Of a stretch of 45,823 bases of DNA, positions 30,160 to 41,880 are shown in pieces. The stretch comes from Tubiluchus corallicola (lineage: Eukaryota > Priapulida > Priapulimorpha > Priapulimorphida > Tubiluchidae). The translations under genes and the position numbers were made by a program. The notes beneath the pieces were generated by a model. The model saw nothing but the letters and a program-made list of their open reading frames with translations, made no database searches and was not told the DNA's origin. Positions within the stretch are counted from its first letter, which is position 1. Every line of letters begins with the position of its first letter. The stretch spans positions 1 through 45,823 of the forward strand of contig JAQGDQ010001345.1 in assembly GCA_030141605.1 (NCBI GenBank). Reading direction: 5' to 3'.

Positions 30160-32040
30160 GAACGAATAAAATAACCAAGTAGGAAAATAATTGTGCTATG
30201 TAAATTTTCTCAAGACAGATTTTAATAAGCAATTTAAATTGGAACAAAGGGGAATTTTAAAGTATATTTCCGAGAACGTTCCATACAAAGTTATATTACT
30301 TACGTTTACCTGTTTAAAAGGCTTAATTAAGTAACTGGAAAAGAAAATACTTAATAATTTAAAATTACCACGTCATGATAAAACGTCCCTGTATCACTAT
30401 CCCAGTGTGCACCACTGATACACGCATTGTTGGTCTTGTTGACAAGATAAAATAATTTAGCAATTTAAACTTTTGCTTAGATTCGAATGCTGTGCTTATT
30501 TTTTTCAAACTTTACCCAATGCTATCCAAATTTGTTTCAAATGACTTTGGGCAGTTTAACCCTTTTTCTTTAAAATCGATTGCTGTTCATTAATCCAATC
30601 GCTCAAGCTATTAAAAATGCCAACTCGCTGTCCATATTTAAAAAAATTATAAATTAAACTTACTTGAAACATATAACTGATCACTCAATCATGATTTGTT
30701 GTTTTCTTTTTCAAAAACTTCCCCTCTAGTATAATAATATTTTTATTACTTCCCACCCGTATTTATATTTGTATATATTATAATATTGTATCTGTATATA
30801 TTGTAATTTCTTTACTAATTCTAGTGGCCTACCATAAGCTAGCTTCTTAGGTCTCTATAGCGCAGAATTCGTGAATTATTGTATCATATTTTTGTATTAA
30901 CAAAAACTGATTATCGATGCACATGTAATGTATATGTATATGTTTATTGCAAAATAAATCTATTAAATCTAAAAAAAATTAATCGATAACACGGTCCTGT
31001 GTAGAAAAGTGTTTTTGTCGAGATATTCTAGATAGTGATCGCGGATTAGTGATCGCGGATTTGTCCTTAAAATACCGTCACGTTGTTGCTGTCAAAGATT
31101 TGGAGAGGCCCTGCTAGAAGAAAGATGATCCAAAATCTGCGTTTAGCTGTTATGAAGAGAACGGCTACAATTTTTACATACACTCATATCTCGGTTTGCC
31201 GGAACTCACTTTTACGGATAGCGGAAGAATCGGACAAAATCTGGACCGTTAAAAAGTCCCGCATGCTACGAACACAGTCCGTTGCTTCGAAAGCTGACCG
31301 CTAGATGGCGGGACGTCACTTTGTTTACATCATTGCGTCAGTGCAACCAAGCAGCGTGCAGCAGCACGTGTGTAGCTTGTGTAGGGCACAAAACGACAAG
31401 TAAGACGACATAAAAATAGTAAAAGTTCATTGGTCACACAAAACTATCTTATTTAAGCACGTGCAGAAAAATATGGAGTCAATTGTGCAGAGTTATTTGA
31501 GTCAACTGCCGACAGTTTTTATATACTTTTGCATAAGAGCGGCCAGTACTTAGGCATTTTTGAGACAATTAAGCAATTGATTTTACATTACCGTGAGTCT
31601 AATACACGGTGCCTATTATATTAGCCTAGTATCGGTAAATACTAACAATCGGCAAATTCTGACCGTCTCTCCGCTGTCTGGCTAACGGAGATATGAGTGA
31701 AGTTCTAACGAGCCAAATTACCTGCTCTAGATCTGCAATTCTATCCTGGCGCTGATTATTGGATCATAATTATTTGATTAACGTATAGCGTTATTTACCT
31801 TTGATATCAGATATGAACGATGCAGATTAATTGTTTAATGAAAGTAGGATAAGCATTGTAGGTTGGTAAGATGAACCAGTTCATTATTGATGGCTAGTCA
31901 GCAGCTGTTCTCACCAAGTATGTCTGATGTGGTTTCTAAACAACATTCAATGCTAGACTACTAGTGATATACAAACACATTTAAAGATAAGATAGATATT
32001 GTGAGATTGTCTAGGTATTCCAGATGAAAAGTCGTCATTG
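30160..32040. other. Intergenic, no gene recognised
   Basis: AT-rich. A 73-codon frame at 31083-31304 has no domain I recognise. 30560-30970 looks like a decayed retroelement 3' end (AAAATAAATCTATTAAATC with A-run). Confidence 0.4.
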
Positions 32041-32124
32041 AAGCTTGGAACGAAGGCAGGATGATTTTTCATATACTACCCCATTTTCAAATCTCGTAAA
32101 AAGTATAAATTTTAACACAATTAA

Positions 32125-32490
32125 AGAAAACTGGATGATTGTGTAAACATTAGTTCAGAATAAAGAATGCTTCAAAATATTGAAAACTACAATAGCTTTT
32201 TTTAAATCAAAGCTTAGATTAAATAATAATTACCTTGGTTACGCATATTTCGTTAAACCTTCAAAGCTACGCGTGGCTCAGTGAATCTACCAAGATTAGC
32301 AGCGGCGCCTTTTTGTCACGTTCGCTTGGCCGGTAAATAAAAGGTGCTACTGTGATAAGCATGATCATGAATTGCAGCGTTAGTTTCTGACGTCATATGA
32401 TGTAGGCCATATCTTCGTGACTTCACGCGTTTAAGCAGTGACACTTACGCAAACGTGCTTGACGCGCAAGAGAAGATGCCTACCATTGCA
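32125..32490 (+). mobile_element. T1 MITE fragment inserted in a T3 left end
   Basis: 32045-32120 is the left end of T3 (GGCAGGATGATTTTTCATA). TTAA at 32121-32124 then starts a T1 copy (AGAAAACTGGATGATTGTGT) that breaks off near 32490. Confidence 0.6.
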
Positions 32491-32579
32491 CAACAAAGGC
32501 AGTCAGTAAGAAAAAGCCAGGAATGAATCTAATTACCATAGAACAGGCAAAAAAAGTTGTGTTGACTGTCTGCAAAGAA

Positions 32580-33177
32580 AACTGCTGCATGATTTTCAAG
32601 TGAATGGCGGTAACCACCACGCCTGAAAATTTCTATTTGGAGGTAGCATATTGTAAATTTATGTTTTATAGGCAGTTCATTGCAAATTTCTTTATAATAT
32701 TTTTCTAAGTTTAAAAGTGATAACAGTAAAATAAACCCAGCATACTAAGCCAGGGCCGGAACTAGATGTGGCAAACAGGGGGGCGCAAAAATTTTCTGGG
32801 AGGGTTATTCCGACGTGGTTAAATAATGGTTCAGCCAATTTTTAACCCCTTTTATACTGCATGCAGGCCTATAATTAGCATGTGTGTAGGACGGCGTAGC
32901 GGACAGAGCAATAATGAGAAAATTAACTGTCAGTTAACCTAACGTTATTAATGTGCCTCTAACTAAATTGTTATTTACAGAAATTTATCACACACAAGTT
33001 TTAAGAAAATAATACACTGAAGCTACCAAACATTTTTTACCTAATTCTAATTCATATTGAAAATGATTACATGCGAACTGCAATTTTCACTGCAAAAAAT
33101 TATTTGTCCGATTTTGCAAGGGGGGCGCAAATTTCCCCCCTAGTTCCGCCCCTGTACTAAGCGACTTGTTCTTTCCT
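32580..33177 (+). mobile_element. T2 MITE right half, split by a hAT-like MITE
   Basis: 32580-32750 and 33155-33177 together form the T2 right end (ATGAAAATTTCTAT-like to CTTGTTCTTTCC, then TTAA 33178-33181), interrupted by the element at 32751-33154. Confidence 0.7.
32751..33154. mobile_element. hAT-like MITE with perfect 8-bp target duplication
   Basis: 404 bp. TACTAAGC occurs directly before (32743-32750) and after (33155-33162). Termini: CAGGGCCGGAACTAG on the left and CAGGGGCGGAACTAG on the reverse of the right end. No transposase encoded. Confidence 0.85.
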
Positions 33178-33552
33178 TTAAGATTGGACTCCATGTGCTG
33201 ACAATGCGTAATGATGGATGCGTACTGACTCTTTCCATGTGTCGTGAACGCTATGCGTATTAACAAACCTCACAACGCTCTGCTTGCTGTTCTTAAAAAT
33301 GGGAGATTTTTGGAAGTCATGCCTGTGTCGAAATTTCAACGCAACGGCGATCAAGAAATAATTACAGTGGTAACATTAGCTTATCGATGTACTTTCAGAC
33401 GGAAACACAGAGGTTTTGCCTGGATAACATTTTGATGCTTGTACCAGGACAGAATAATAATAATAATAATGATGATGATGATGATGACGACGACGATGAT
33501 TATGATGATAATAATAATAATCTTTATTTAAACTTGGCTTTTAGGATTAACA
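32937..33552 (+). repeat. Segmental duplication, copy 1
   Basis: Nearly identical to 35473-36042: it spans the right part of the hAT MITE, the T2 end, a unique block with a 63-codon frame, an AAT/GAT microsatellite and the 3' end of a SINE. Confidence 0.88.
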
Positions 33553-33559
33553 ATTCTGG

Positions 33560-34325
33560 ACAATAGTATGGTGCCACCATCTGTGAACAACATGCTGAAG
33601 TATCTTTATGAACACTATAATACTGAGGAGTAGTGCAGTACATTAAAAGGAATTTGTTCCTAAGTGCTTATCAAAAGGAGAAAAATTGCTGTTTCTATAT
33701 TTATAGACAGGGAGATAATAGAGTTTCAACATATAGGTTGCATTAACAAATAATCATGCGCAAATAAATATACATACGATACAATAATATAATAACAATA
33801 AAAAGCAAGTTGTTGTAAGGTGGAAGAAGGAGCAAGTACTTTCTAGTCTTCCTCCTACAGGTGGACACCACAACTGATAACATCATTCTATAACTACATA
33901 AATTCAATTGTTTCAGGAAACCTGTCAAATTTTATGGAACAACTACTACATCACTCAAGGGAAACAATTGAACAGCTCTTAACACAATTCTGTTGAACTA
34001 ACAATAATTCTTACAACAGATGCGTCGAAAAAACGTTTACTCGGTAGATTATGAACAACAATCAAACGAAATACATTTAACTGATTTTTTAAAACTAAAA
34101 TCAAGCTAAACATTTTAAATTCATCAGGGATTTTCAAGCAAAGTTTTATAGCATTATATTTAATTGTTTGCCGAAAAATATTAACATAGTGCTGTGATAT
34201 AAAATAATTAGTTGATGCAAGTTTGGTATAGTGATCATGAGTATGGAGAACTCGAGTAAAATATTTAAAAGGAGAACTGGAAGAGAAGGTGATCAGACTC
34301 TGAATTTTTGAAAGTAAATTCACTT
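33560..34325 (-). pseudogene. LINE 3' fragment
   Basis: The minus strand encodes SLITFSSSSPFKYFTRVLHT and a following stretch (KLCLKIPDEFKMFSLILVLK) matching the post-RT tail of Jockey-type LINEs. There is no catalytic core. It is probably a truncated relative of the element at 36740-38730. Confidence 0.55.
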
Positions 34326-34454
34326 ATCAAAATCATATAGTCAATTAATGAGCATCAACTTAGCGTTCATCATTTGATCATTTTCCATTTTTTTATTTTA
34401 TTCATTCAGTGAAAACCCAAAGCTACATAGTAACTTATTTACGAAATGTCATTT

Positions 34455-34520
34455 GACGGGATTTGAACTCATAACCGTAATGTCTGTAGGCGAACACGTT
34501 ACTCGTTGTGCCATCCAAAC
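34455..34520 (-). mobile_element. tRNA-like SINE head, second family
   Basis: The minus strand reads GATGGCACAACGAGTAACG (A-box-like) and GAGTTCAAATCCCG (B box). No matching acceptor stem, so I read it as SINE-derived rather than a tRNA gene. Confidence 0.5.
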
Positions 34521-34524
34521 AAAT

Positions 34525-35470
34525 GACGTCACTACTCAGCAAGAAGCCTTACCAATGCGCGCACAAATAGATCTTCACACCACAGATGTCGCCACACGAA
34601 TAAAATTTAAAAATACATAGCAACCAATATAAAGAATATAACGCACCACAAACTGTTTGGGAAACCGCAAAAAATATACAAATACTAACTCAAAGATGTC
34701 GCCACGTGATAAAGTTTGAAATACACGTAGACAACAATGCTAAACAACTCTAACGTACCACAAACTGTTTGAGGGAAGTAAGTCTATATATAAGTAGGTT
34801 TTTGGCTTTGTAATAAGTGGGGATGGCATCTCCGATAGAATAACTGGTCATACGACAGGGCTCTGGGAATATGTGACCTCCATCGGATGGAACTGTAGAG
34901 TACGCACAATACTAAGTACGATAGCCGATAGGCGGTAGCTATTGTATGATTAGTTATATGGCTGTACAGTATACCGTAAAAATGCTGCATGGAGGTAGCC
35001 CAGAAGCTTGTGGTATGACCCATCTGAGGGGACGAGTCCTTTTTTGCAAAATTAAATTTTGGTTTGAAACCTTATACGTCTCGCAATGTATTACGTTTAA
35101 AAATTTTAAAATCAAAATTGGAAGTTTTTTGAAGACCCAAAATTCTTTTTGGGAATTTTGACATGCAAACAAGCATTAGATATGCAAACTGTAGACATCT
35201 TTTGAAATTTTATACGCTTTTTAGTTTTAAAAATTACCTTAAATTACGAGTAAAACGGTATTTCTATTTTTAAGTAAAATCGTGATGTCACAGGCTTTAA
35301 AATGGCAGACCGACGAAAGAATATTAAAAAGATTTGCGAGGCTGGTGCTCTCTTTTTTGAAAACAACTGCAAACTTCCCAATAGCAGTATATCACCATCC
35401 AGCTTTTACTCTCTCCCTATGGCAAAGTCAGAAGTCAAAATATGTTATACTTAAAGAAGGGGCACCTAAC
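34525..35470. other. Intergenic, no gene recognised
   Basis: Short open frames on both strands (34784-35172, 35282-35500) lack recognisable domains. ACCACAAACTGTTTG occurs twice at 34646 and 34757. Confidence 0.4.
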
Positions 35471-35472
35471 GT

Positions 35473-36042
35473 TATCCTAACGTTATTAATGTGCCTCTAA
35501 CTAAATTGTTATTTACAGAAATTTATCACACACAAGTTTTAAGAAAATAATACACTGAAGCTACCAAACATTTTTTTACCTAATTCTAATTCATATTGAA
35601 AATGATTACATGCGAACTGCAATTTTCACTGCAAAAAAATTATTTGTCCGATTTTGCAAGGGGGGAGCGCAAATTTCCCCCCTAGTTCCGCCCCTGTACT
35701 AAGCGACTTGTTCTTTCCTTTAAGATTGGACTCCATGTGCTGACAATGCGTAATGATGGATGCGTACTGACTCTTTCCATGTGTCGTGAACGCTATGCGT
35801 ATTAACAAACCTCACAACGCTCTGCTTGCTGTTCTTAAAAATGGGAGATTTTTGGAAGTCATGCCTGTGTCGAAATTTCAACGCAACAGCGATCAAGAAA
35901 CACAGAGGTTTTGCCTGGATAACATTTTGATGCTTGTACCGGGACAGAATAATAATAATGATGATGATGATGACGACGACGACGATGATGATGATAATAA
36001 TAACAATAATCTTTATTTAAACTTGGCTTTTAGGATTAACAA
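35473..36042 (+). repeat. Segmental duplication, copy 2
   Basis: Matches 32937-33552 with few substitutions. It lacks the 47 bp present in copy 1 around 33358-33404 and retains a fuller SINE at its right end. Confidence 0.88.
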
Positions 36043-36211
36043 TTAACATAAACTCTAAAAAGGTTTTGGACTGACTGTAAATAACAACCTATAACTGCAT
36101 AATTATAGACTATTATTACCCCACTTTTACCCCAAAAATGACCCGGCTGCTGTATCGTACTCACAATCTTCCTGAAGGAAAGCGGACGTGTTACCACTAG
36201 ACCAATATCAC
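36003..36211 (-). mobile_element. tRNA-derived SINE, same family as at 14340
   Basis: The minus strand has GGTCTAGTGGTAACACGTCC (A box), a degenerate B box (GAGTACGATACAGC), CCCGGGTC-like junction, a body with GGGGTAATAATAG, and a 3' end GCCAAGTTTAAATAAAGATT running into an ATT tail. Confidence 0.78.
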
Positions 36212-36407
36212 CACTTAGCAAAGAAAATACTGAAGCTAGATGCAGAACGTCATAATTTTGCACTTATAGTATGCAAAAATGGTATAATCAACATTGCAAA
36301 TGTAGTTTGTATTAGTGTTGCGTGCCAGTTAGCTTTGTTTAATTTCAAATTAATACCGTGGGCGTTTGTGTAACGTTATCAGTCAACCTTTTATTTATGT
36401 AACTCTA

Positions 36408-36409
<2 letters not shown>

Positions 36410-36446
<37 letters not shown>

Positions 36447-36453
36447 CATCATC

Positions 36454-36520
<67 letters not shown>

Positions 36521-36533
36521 CCATCACCATCAC

Positions 36534-36574
<41 letters not shown>

Positions 36575-36615
36575 CCATCATCATCATTATTATTATTATT
36601 ATTATGATTATGATT
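36410..36615. repeat. Compound (ATT)n(CAT)n microsatellite
   Basis: About 200 bp of trinucleotides; all long frames over it are repeat artefacts. Confidence 0.95.
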
Positions 36616-36739
36616 CATGTATTTATTTATTTACTTATTTAAAAAACAAATATATGCAAGCAGGTGTCCCTCTATTTGCAGATACTTCTTCTACATGTAA
36701 AAATTTGAATATATTAAGATATTTCACTTTATTCTCGAA

Positions 36740-38730
36740 CTAATGTCATAAGTCATAAGTCATTTTATTTACCATGACACATTTACAATAAATTCATATG
36801 CAATATATAGTGAAAGAGCCTACAATGAACATAATACAAATAAGCTTTTATTGTTTCTGCACAGGAAAAGCCTCACACGCTGTTCACCTATATACGAAGG
36901 TAAATGTGTTGCGGGCAATCAAAAAGCAGGGCTTGTTAGATTGTCCCACACTGTGAAAGAAAAAAAGTAATGGAAATAATCTGAAAATTTAAAGTGAATC
37001 GTATGATAAAGAAAACATTTAGTGCTTAAAATCGAATGATGTAATGAATGAAGCTCATATATGAGATGATATAAAAGATAGAAAGACTATTATTTGTTAA
37101 TAGTATGTAAGATTAAGATAACTTGATTAAGATAACACCACTGTTTTGCCACTACTGTGAGGATGGATACTGATAGAAGTTTTGATTACTCACTGATACT
37201 TACTTAAAATTTGATTTTTTAGCATTTTTTTAAACCTAGTAATATACCTGCTATTTTTTACGGATTGACAAATCTCATTCCAAACTTTTGGTCCTTGAAA
37301 TATAATAAAATGTTTAGCTATGTTGGTTTTATAGATAGGCAGAATGTATTGATTATATCTTGTGTTATGTCTCTTAGATGTCAATTTGACAGGAATCGAA
37401 AAAAAAACTTGGGAAATAGTCTATTATTGCATTTATACATGAACACTGCAATATTTAATTTAATTAAGTCATCTAATTGCATAATTCTACATTCACGGTA
37501 ACGAGGTACTTCACTACGTTTCTGTAGGCCATACATTAACCTTAAAATTTTTCGTAGCAACATTATTAAGCATTTCAGTTTAGATGGATATGTGGGGCCC
37601 CAAATTATGCTGCAGTAATTGAGATTGGTAAAACCAGTAATTGGTAAAACCAGACTATTATACAAGATTAGTAAGTGTTCTTTCGAAAGGCTGTGTTTGA
37701 TGTGAGTAATGAGGCCTATATTTTTAGCAATTTTAAGTCTGATGTAAGAGATATGTGATTGCCAGTCTAAGTGTTCATGTATGACAATACCCAAGAATGT
37801 AATCTGTTTTACTTGCTGAATAAAACTATTTTCAACTTGTAATGTCAAATTTGGCATTCTTTTGTTTCTTGATCTAAAAACTACAAATTTAGTTTTGGAA
37901 GCATTTAAGTGGTAATTTATTACTCCTAAATCAGTTTGATATTTTCTGCAATTCATTGTTTATTTCAGCTTCATTAACAGTATTATAATATTTAAATATT
38001 AAACTGGTATCATCAGCAAACAGCAGGATTTTTTCATTATTAATACAATGTTTTATATCATTGATGTACACAAGAAACAAGAGTGGAGCAAGTATCGGCC
38101 CTTGTGGAACACCACAAGATATTAATTTTGAATTAGATATATAGTTATTATAGTTTACTGCTTGTAACCTGCCAGATAGTTAACATAGTGGCATAATTTG
38201 TTAATTAAAATTTTGTGATCAGCAGTGTCAAAAGCTTTTGACAAATCACAGAATATACTCACAGATAACTTATTATCTGATTATGTTGGTCAGCATATCA
38301 ATTAAAGCCATTTCTGTAGTACTGCCTTGACGAAATCCATACTGTGTGTCGTTTAATATGCTTTGTTTATGTAAATAATCTGTAAGTTTCAAAGACACAC
38401 ATTTCTCAATAATTTTCGAAAAACATGGCAGTAATGAAATGGGCCTATAATTATTTATACAGTGTGGATCATCAGCTTTATGAATAGGAACTATTATGGA
38501 TTGCTTTAGCTTATTAGGGACAATTCTAGAGGTACGTGATAAATTAATAATATGGGTTAAAGGTATGGCAATATAGTCAATAATATCAAGCATTATTCTG
38601 GGAGAGAGCTGATCCATACCGGTACTTTTATTTGGGCAGAATGATTTGCAGATTCTAATGATTTCATCTTTAGTTACAGGTTGAAAGAAGAAGGAATGCG
38701 AGTAATTTCCTTTAAGATAAACGGTCATCC
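36740..38730 (-). pseudogene. Decayed, 5'-truncated Jockey/CR1-like LINE (reverse transcriptase remnant)
   Basis: The minus strand reads RT blocks across frameshifts. 38728-38273: NNYRPISLLPCFSKIIEKC and QYGFRQGSTTEMAL. 38280-37950: DLSKAFDTADHKI, CGVPQGPILAPLLF, and the catalytic FADDTSLI at 38020-37997. 37956-37190: the RT-thumb and tail pattern ending with GPKVWNEI. At least two frame breaks separate the blocks and the 5' half is missing. 36740-37190 looks like its 3' UTR, ending in TTTATT-type tail sequence. Confidence 0.85.
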
Positions 38731-38919
38731 ATCTTTGCTTGGGTCACAGAGCTTTCAGTCGAACAAACAATTTAGGTTTAAATTAAATTTGCTCAAATTG
38801 CTTTGTGTGGGCGTCGGTTGTCTAGTAGATCTTAGAGGTGCAAGTTCTCCAAGCAACAGACAACGTAAAGGTTGTAAAGATCGTGCTTTGGGTGAAGTTT
38901 TCACTCAGTTTTAGGCTAA

Positions 38920-39117
38920 GACTCCATGTGCGCGTAATGCGCGATCCGCAAACGGTAATGCGTGATGCGTATTCGGACGATAGTGACCACGTTCGAGTGA
39001 ATGCGCATCGCGATTTACGTACACATGAAAACACTCCCACGCCTTTAAATATAAACTGATGTATATACGCATTACGGATCGCACATCGCGCATTGCGCAT
39101 TACGCGCACGTGGTGTC
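38920..39117. mobile_element. Small TIR element (MITE), CpG-rich
   Basis: 198 bp with inverted ends GACTCCATGTGCGCGTAATG and (reverse of right end) GACACCACGTGCGCGTAATG. Interior repeats of ATGCG. No clear target duplication. A degenerate relative lies at about 33186-33265. Confidence 0.65.
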
Positions 39118-39339
39118 GTACATTTACATGCAGCTTTCATGAATCTGTACTTTGTGCAGAAATCACACAAGTAACGCGAGGGAACATCCAAAAAACGAGG
39201 CTATACGCAGTACGTTTAATGCCTTCAGTAGCCAGGCCATGTTAGCGTTTGCATACAAGCAAAGCAGGTTCACTTTCCTCTGACAGCTGGCTTCAAGGTA
39301 GACCTATCATTGGATGAAGATTAAGAGATTAAGGCTCAG

Positions 39340-40224
39340 ACATGGTGACTTCGTTCTTTTTGTTTCTTGTCAATCAGAACATCACGTATCGCCTGCAAAC
39401 ATGGCGACTTCTTTGGCTTTGTTTCTTGTAAATCACAACATCACGTACCGCCTGCAAACATGGCGACTTCGTTGACGTTGCTTCTTGTCAATCATAACAT
39501 CACGTACCGCCTGCAAACATGGCGACCTCGTTGACGTTGCTTCTTGTCAATCATAACATCACGTACCGCCTGCAAACATGGCGACTTTGTTGACGTTGCT
39601 TCTTGTCAATCATAACATCACGTACCGCCTGCAAACATGGCGACTTTGTTGACGTTGCTTCTTGTCAATCATAACATCACGTACTGCCTGCAAACATGGT
39701 GACTTCGTTCTTTTTGTTTCTTGTCAATCATAACATCACGTACCGCCTGCAAACATGGCGACTTCTTTGACGTTGCTTCTTGTCAATCATAACATCACGT
39801 ACCGCCTGCAAACATGGCGACTTCGTTGACGTTGCTTCTTGTCAATCATAACATCACGTACCGCCTGCAAACATGGCGACCTCGTTGACGTTGCTTCTTG
39901 TCAATCATAACATCACGTACCGCCTGCAAACATGGCGACTTATTTGGCTTTGTTTCTGGTAAATCATAACGACACGTACCGCCTGCAAATATGGCGACTT
40001 CTTTGGCTTTGTTACTTGTCAATCATAACATCACGTACCGCCTGCAAACATGGCGACCTCGTTGACGTTGCTTCTTGTCAATCATAACGTCACGTACCGC
40101 CTGCAAACATGGCGACATCTTTGGCTTTGTTACTTGTCAATCATAACATCACGTACCGCCTGCAAACATGGCGACCTCGTTGACGTTGCTTCTTGTCAAT
40201 CATAACATCACGTACCGCCTGCAA
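39340..40224. repeat. 60-bp minisatellite (about 14.7 units) overlapping the GPCR stop codon
   Basis: Unit contains ACATGGCGACTTCGTTGACG then TTGCTTCTTGTCAATCATAA and CATCACGTACCGCCTGCAA. Two variant classes alternate: GTTGACGTTGCTTC and TTTGGCTTTGTTAC. The last unit supplies the final four codons and stop of the GPCR. Confidence 0.95.
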
Positions 40225-41365
40225 TGTTAACTGTCTTTTGACCTGCCTGAAAACTAACTCTATACTGTGTCTTTGAAATTAATTCTGGTGGAGGGAGAGC
40301 ATTCTGATGATGGTTTTGTGAACTCGTTGTCTCGCCCCAGTATTCCATGGAAGCATTTGCACACGTGCCACACAACAAACGTTTATAAGCTCTTCTAAAT
40401 ATGGCCATTCGATAGCCGTAAATAAACGGATTTAAAATAGAATTGAGGGCCGTAAATGAACCCAGGAATTGAGTCAACAACTGATTGTGCCTCTCCGGGT
40501 GGATGGCAAACACCACAAACACCACCGACAACGGCAACCAGCTGACAAGAAATATGACGACGATAACGAACACGGTAACGGCAGTTTTGGCTTCGCGTTT
40601 ATAGTTTATGGAACTTCCGGTGGATGCGTTTCGTCCAACTTGCGGTTGCGCGGCGATCTGACGCAAATGTCGGCGAGTTATGAGAAAAATACGGGAGTAT
40701 ATGTACACTAGGACAACGGCTGGAATGTACAACTGCGGAAACGGTTTGATGAGCAAATAGGTGACGGTAATGAGGGACCAGTCGCAATGACCCTCGTAGT
40801 CACTGGTTGCGTAGATTGCTGAGGTTCCCAGTACAACGCAGAGAATCCAAACTACAGCACAGGACAGAATCGCTCGACTGTCCGTTACCACGCGTTGATA
40901 TAGGAAAGGTCGTGAGATCTTGAAATATTGTTCAAGGGAGAGTAATAACAAACTGTAACATGCTGCTCCCGAACCCGTGCCTTTCATTGCCAAAGTGAAC
41001 ATGCAGAGATGATACTCCATATGATCCATGAGCAATAAGCTGATGATGTTCACTAAGAAGGCAAGACCTATTGACGTATCTGCTAGTGCCAGGTTGGCCA
41101 CGAATAAGTACTTTGGTTCTCTGAATGTGTCATACTTGGCTATGACGGTGATAACGAGGATGTTCATGGACATAACCACAACGGAAAACAGCAGCTGTAT
41201 GACGCCGATTGGTAGCTTCCACTTCATTATGTCATCGCTGCTGCCATCGTCATCGTCATCATCGGTATGGTTAGTAGAGTCGTTGGTTTTAAAGGAGAAA
41301 ACAGTTGAAAGATTTTCCAGTTCAAAATCAGTTTTGAAGACATTCATAAGATTACTTAGAGTCAT
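40208..41365 (-). CDS. Class A (rhodopsin-like) GPCR, adenosine-receptor-like, single coding exon
   Basis: 385 aa, seven hydrophobic segments at about 52-76, 86-111, 121-149, 164-186, 200-230, 261-288 and 297-322. Landmarks: LALAD in TM2, Cys121 and Cys194 for the conserved disulfide, EQY (145-147) in place of DRY, Trp173 in TM4, SWLP (275-278) in TM6, NPFIY (312-316) in TM7, and Cys332/335 for possible palmitoylation. The TM5-loop segment IFLITRRHLRQIAAQPQ and the following TM6 resemble adenosine A2 receptors. The N-terminus has NLS, NDS and NHT sequons and a six-Asp run. I start at the ATG at 41363-41365. A TTTTCAG acceptor at 41386 suggests this exon begins at 41385 after a non-coding exon. 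The ligand is unknown; other amine-type receptors are possible. Confidence 0.92.
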   Translation of the reverse strand: MTLSNLMNVFKTDFELENLSTVFSFKTNDSTNHTDDDDDDGSSDDIMKWKLPIGVIQLLFSVVVMSMNILVITVIAKYDTFREPKYLFVANLALADTSIGLAFLVNIISLLLMDHMEYHLCMFTLAMKGTGSGAACYSLLLLSLEQYFKISRPFLYQRVVTDSRAILSCAVVWILCVVLGTSAIYATSDYEGHCDWSLITVTYLLIKPFPQLYIPAVVLVYIYSRIFLITRRHLRQIAAQPQVGRNASTGSSINYKREAKTAVTVFVIVVIFLVSWLPLSVVFVVFAIHPERHNQLLTQFLGSFTALNSILNPFIYGYRMAIFRRAYKRLLCGTCANASMEYWGETTSSQNHHQNALPPPELISKTQYRVSFQAGQKTVNIAGGT

Positions 41366-41559
41366 CACTTTTTCTCAAGTTTTACCTGAAAAAAAAAATC
41401 ACAAACACATTTTATATTGTTCAAAACAAAATAAGCAAGTTAACCATAGACCTGTATGTTATTGTGTTGTTTAAACACAAGAAAACGCTCTTCAGAAATA
41501 AAGCTTGAAAAATTAGATTTGAAATTTTACATAACTTACATGCTGTCTTATTGCATGCA

Positions 41560-41880
41560 GAGTTTGCGTTTATAGCAACACTGTATAAAACTTAAAACTC
41601 TCGGGATGACATACTGGCAAGTCGTTTGAAACAACGTAGTATTTTCGTAGTATTTTCTTCACTAAGTGAACGAAAGTTTAAATTTCTTTATATTGTCGAG
41701 AAAATCAATAATGCATTTCTGGTGAACCATTGTTGCACACTGGGATGGCTATGCAGTGACGTTTACCACATGGTGGGAATATTTTAAATTCCTAAAAATT
41801 TTCTTTTCTAGTTCATAAGTCTTTCAAGAAGGTAAGCATATATAACTTTGTATGGAAAGTTCTTTATGGCATACGTTAGA
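41560..41880 (+). mobile_element. Interspersed repeat family T4, second copy
   Basis: Shares ACTGTATAAAAC, GTCGTTTGAAACAA and the AAGGTAAGCATATATAACTTT-like end with 6840-7290. Confidence 0.4.

Noticed and set aside
31083-31304. 73-codon plus-strand frame in intergenic DNA
   Set aside because: No recognisable domain, no splice context and no paralogue in the window.
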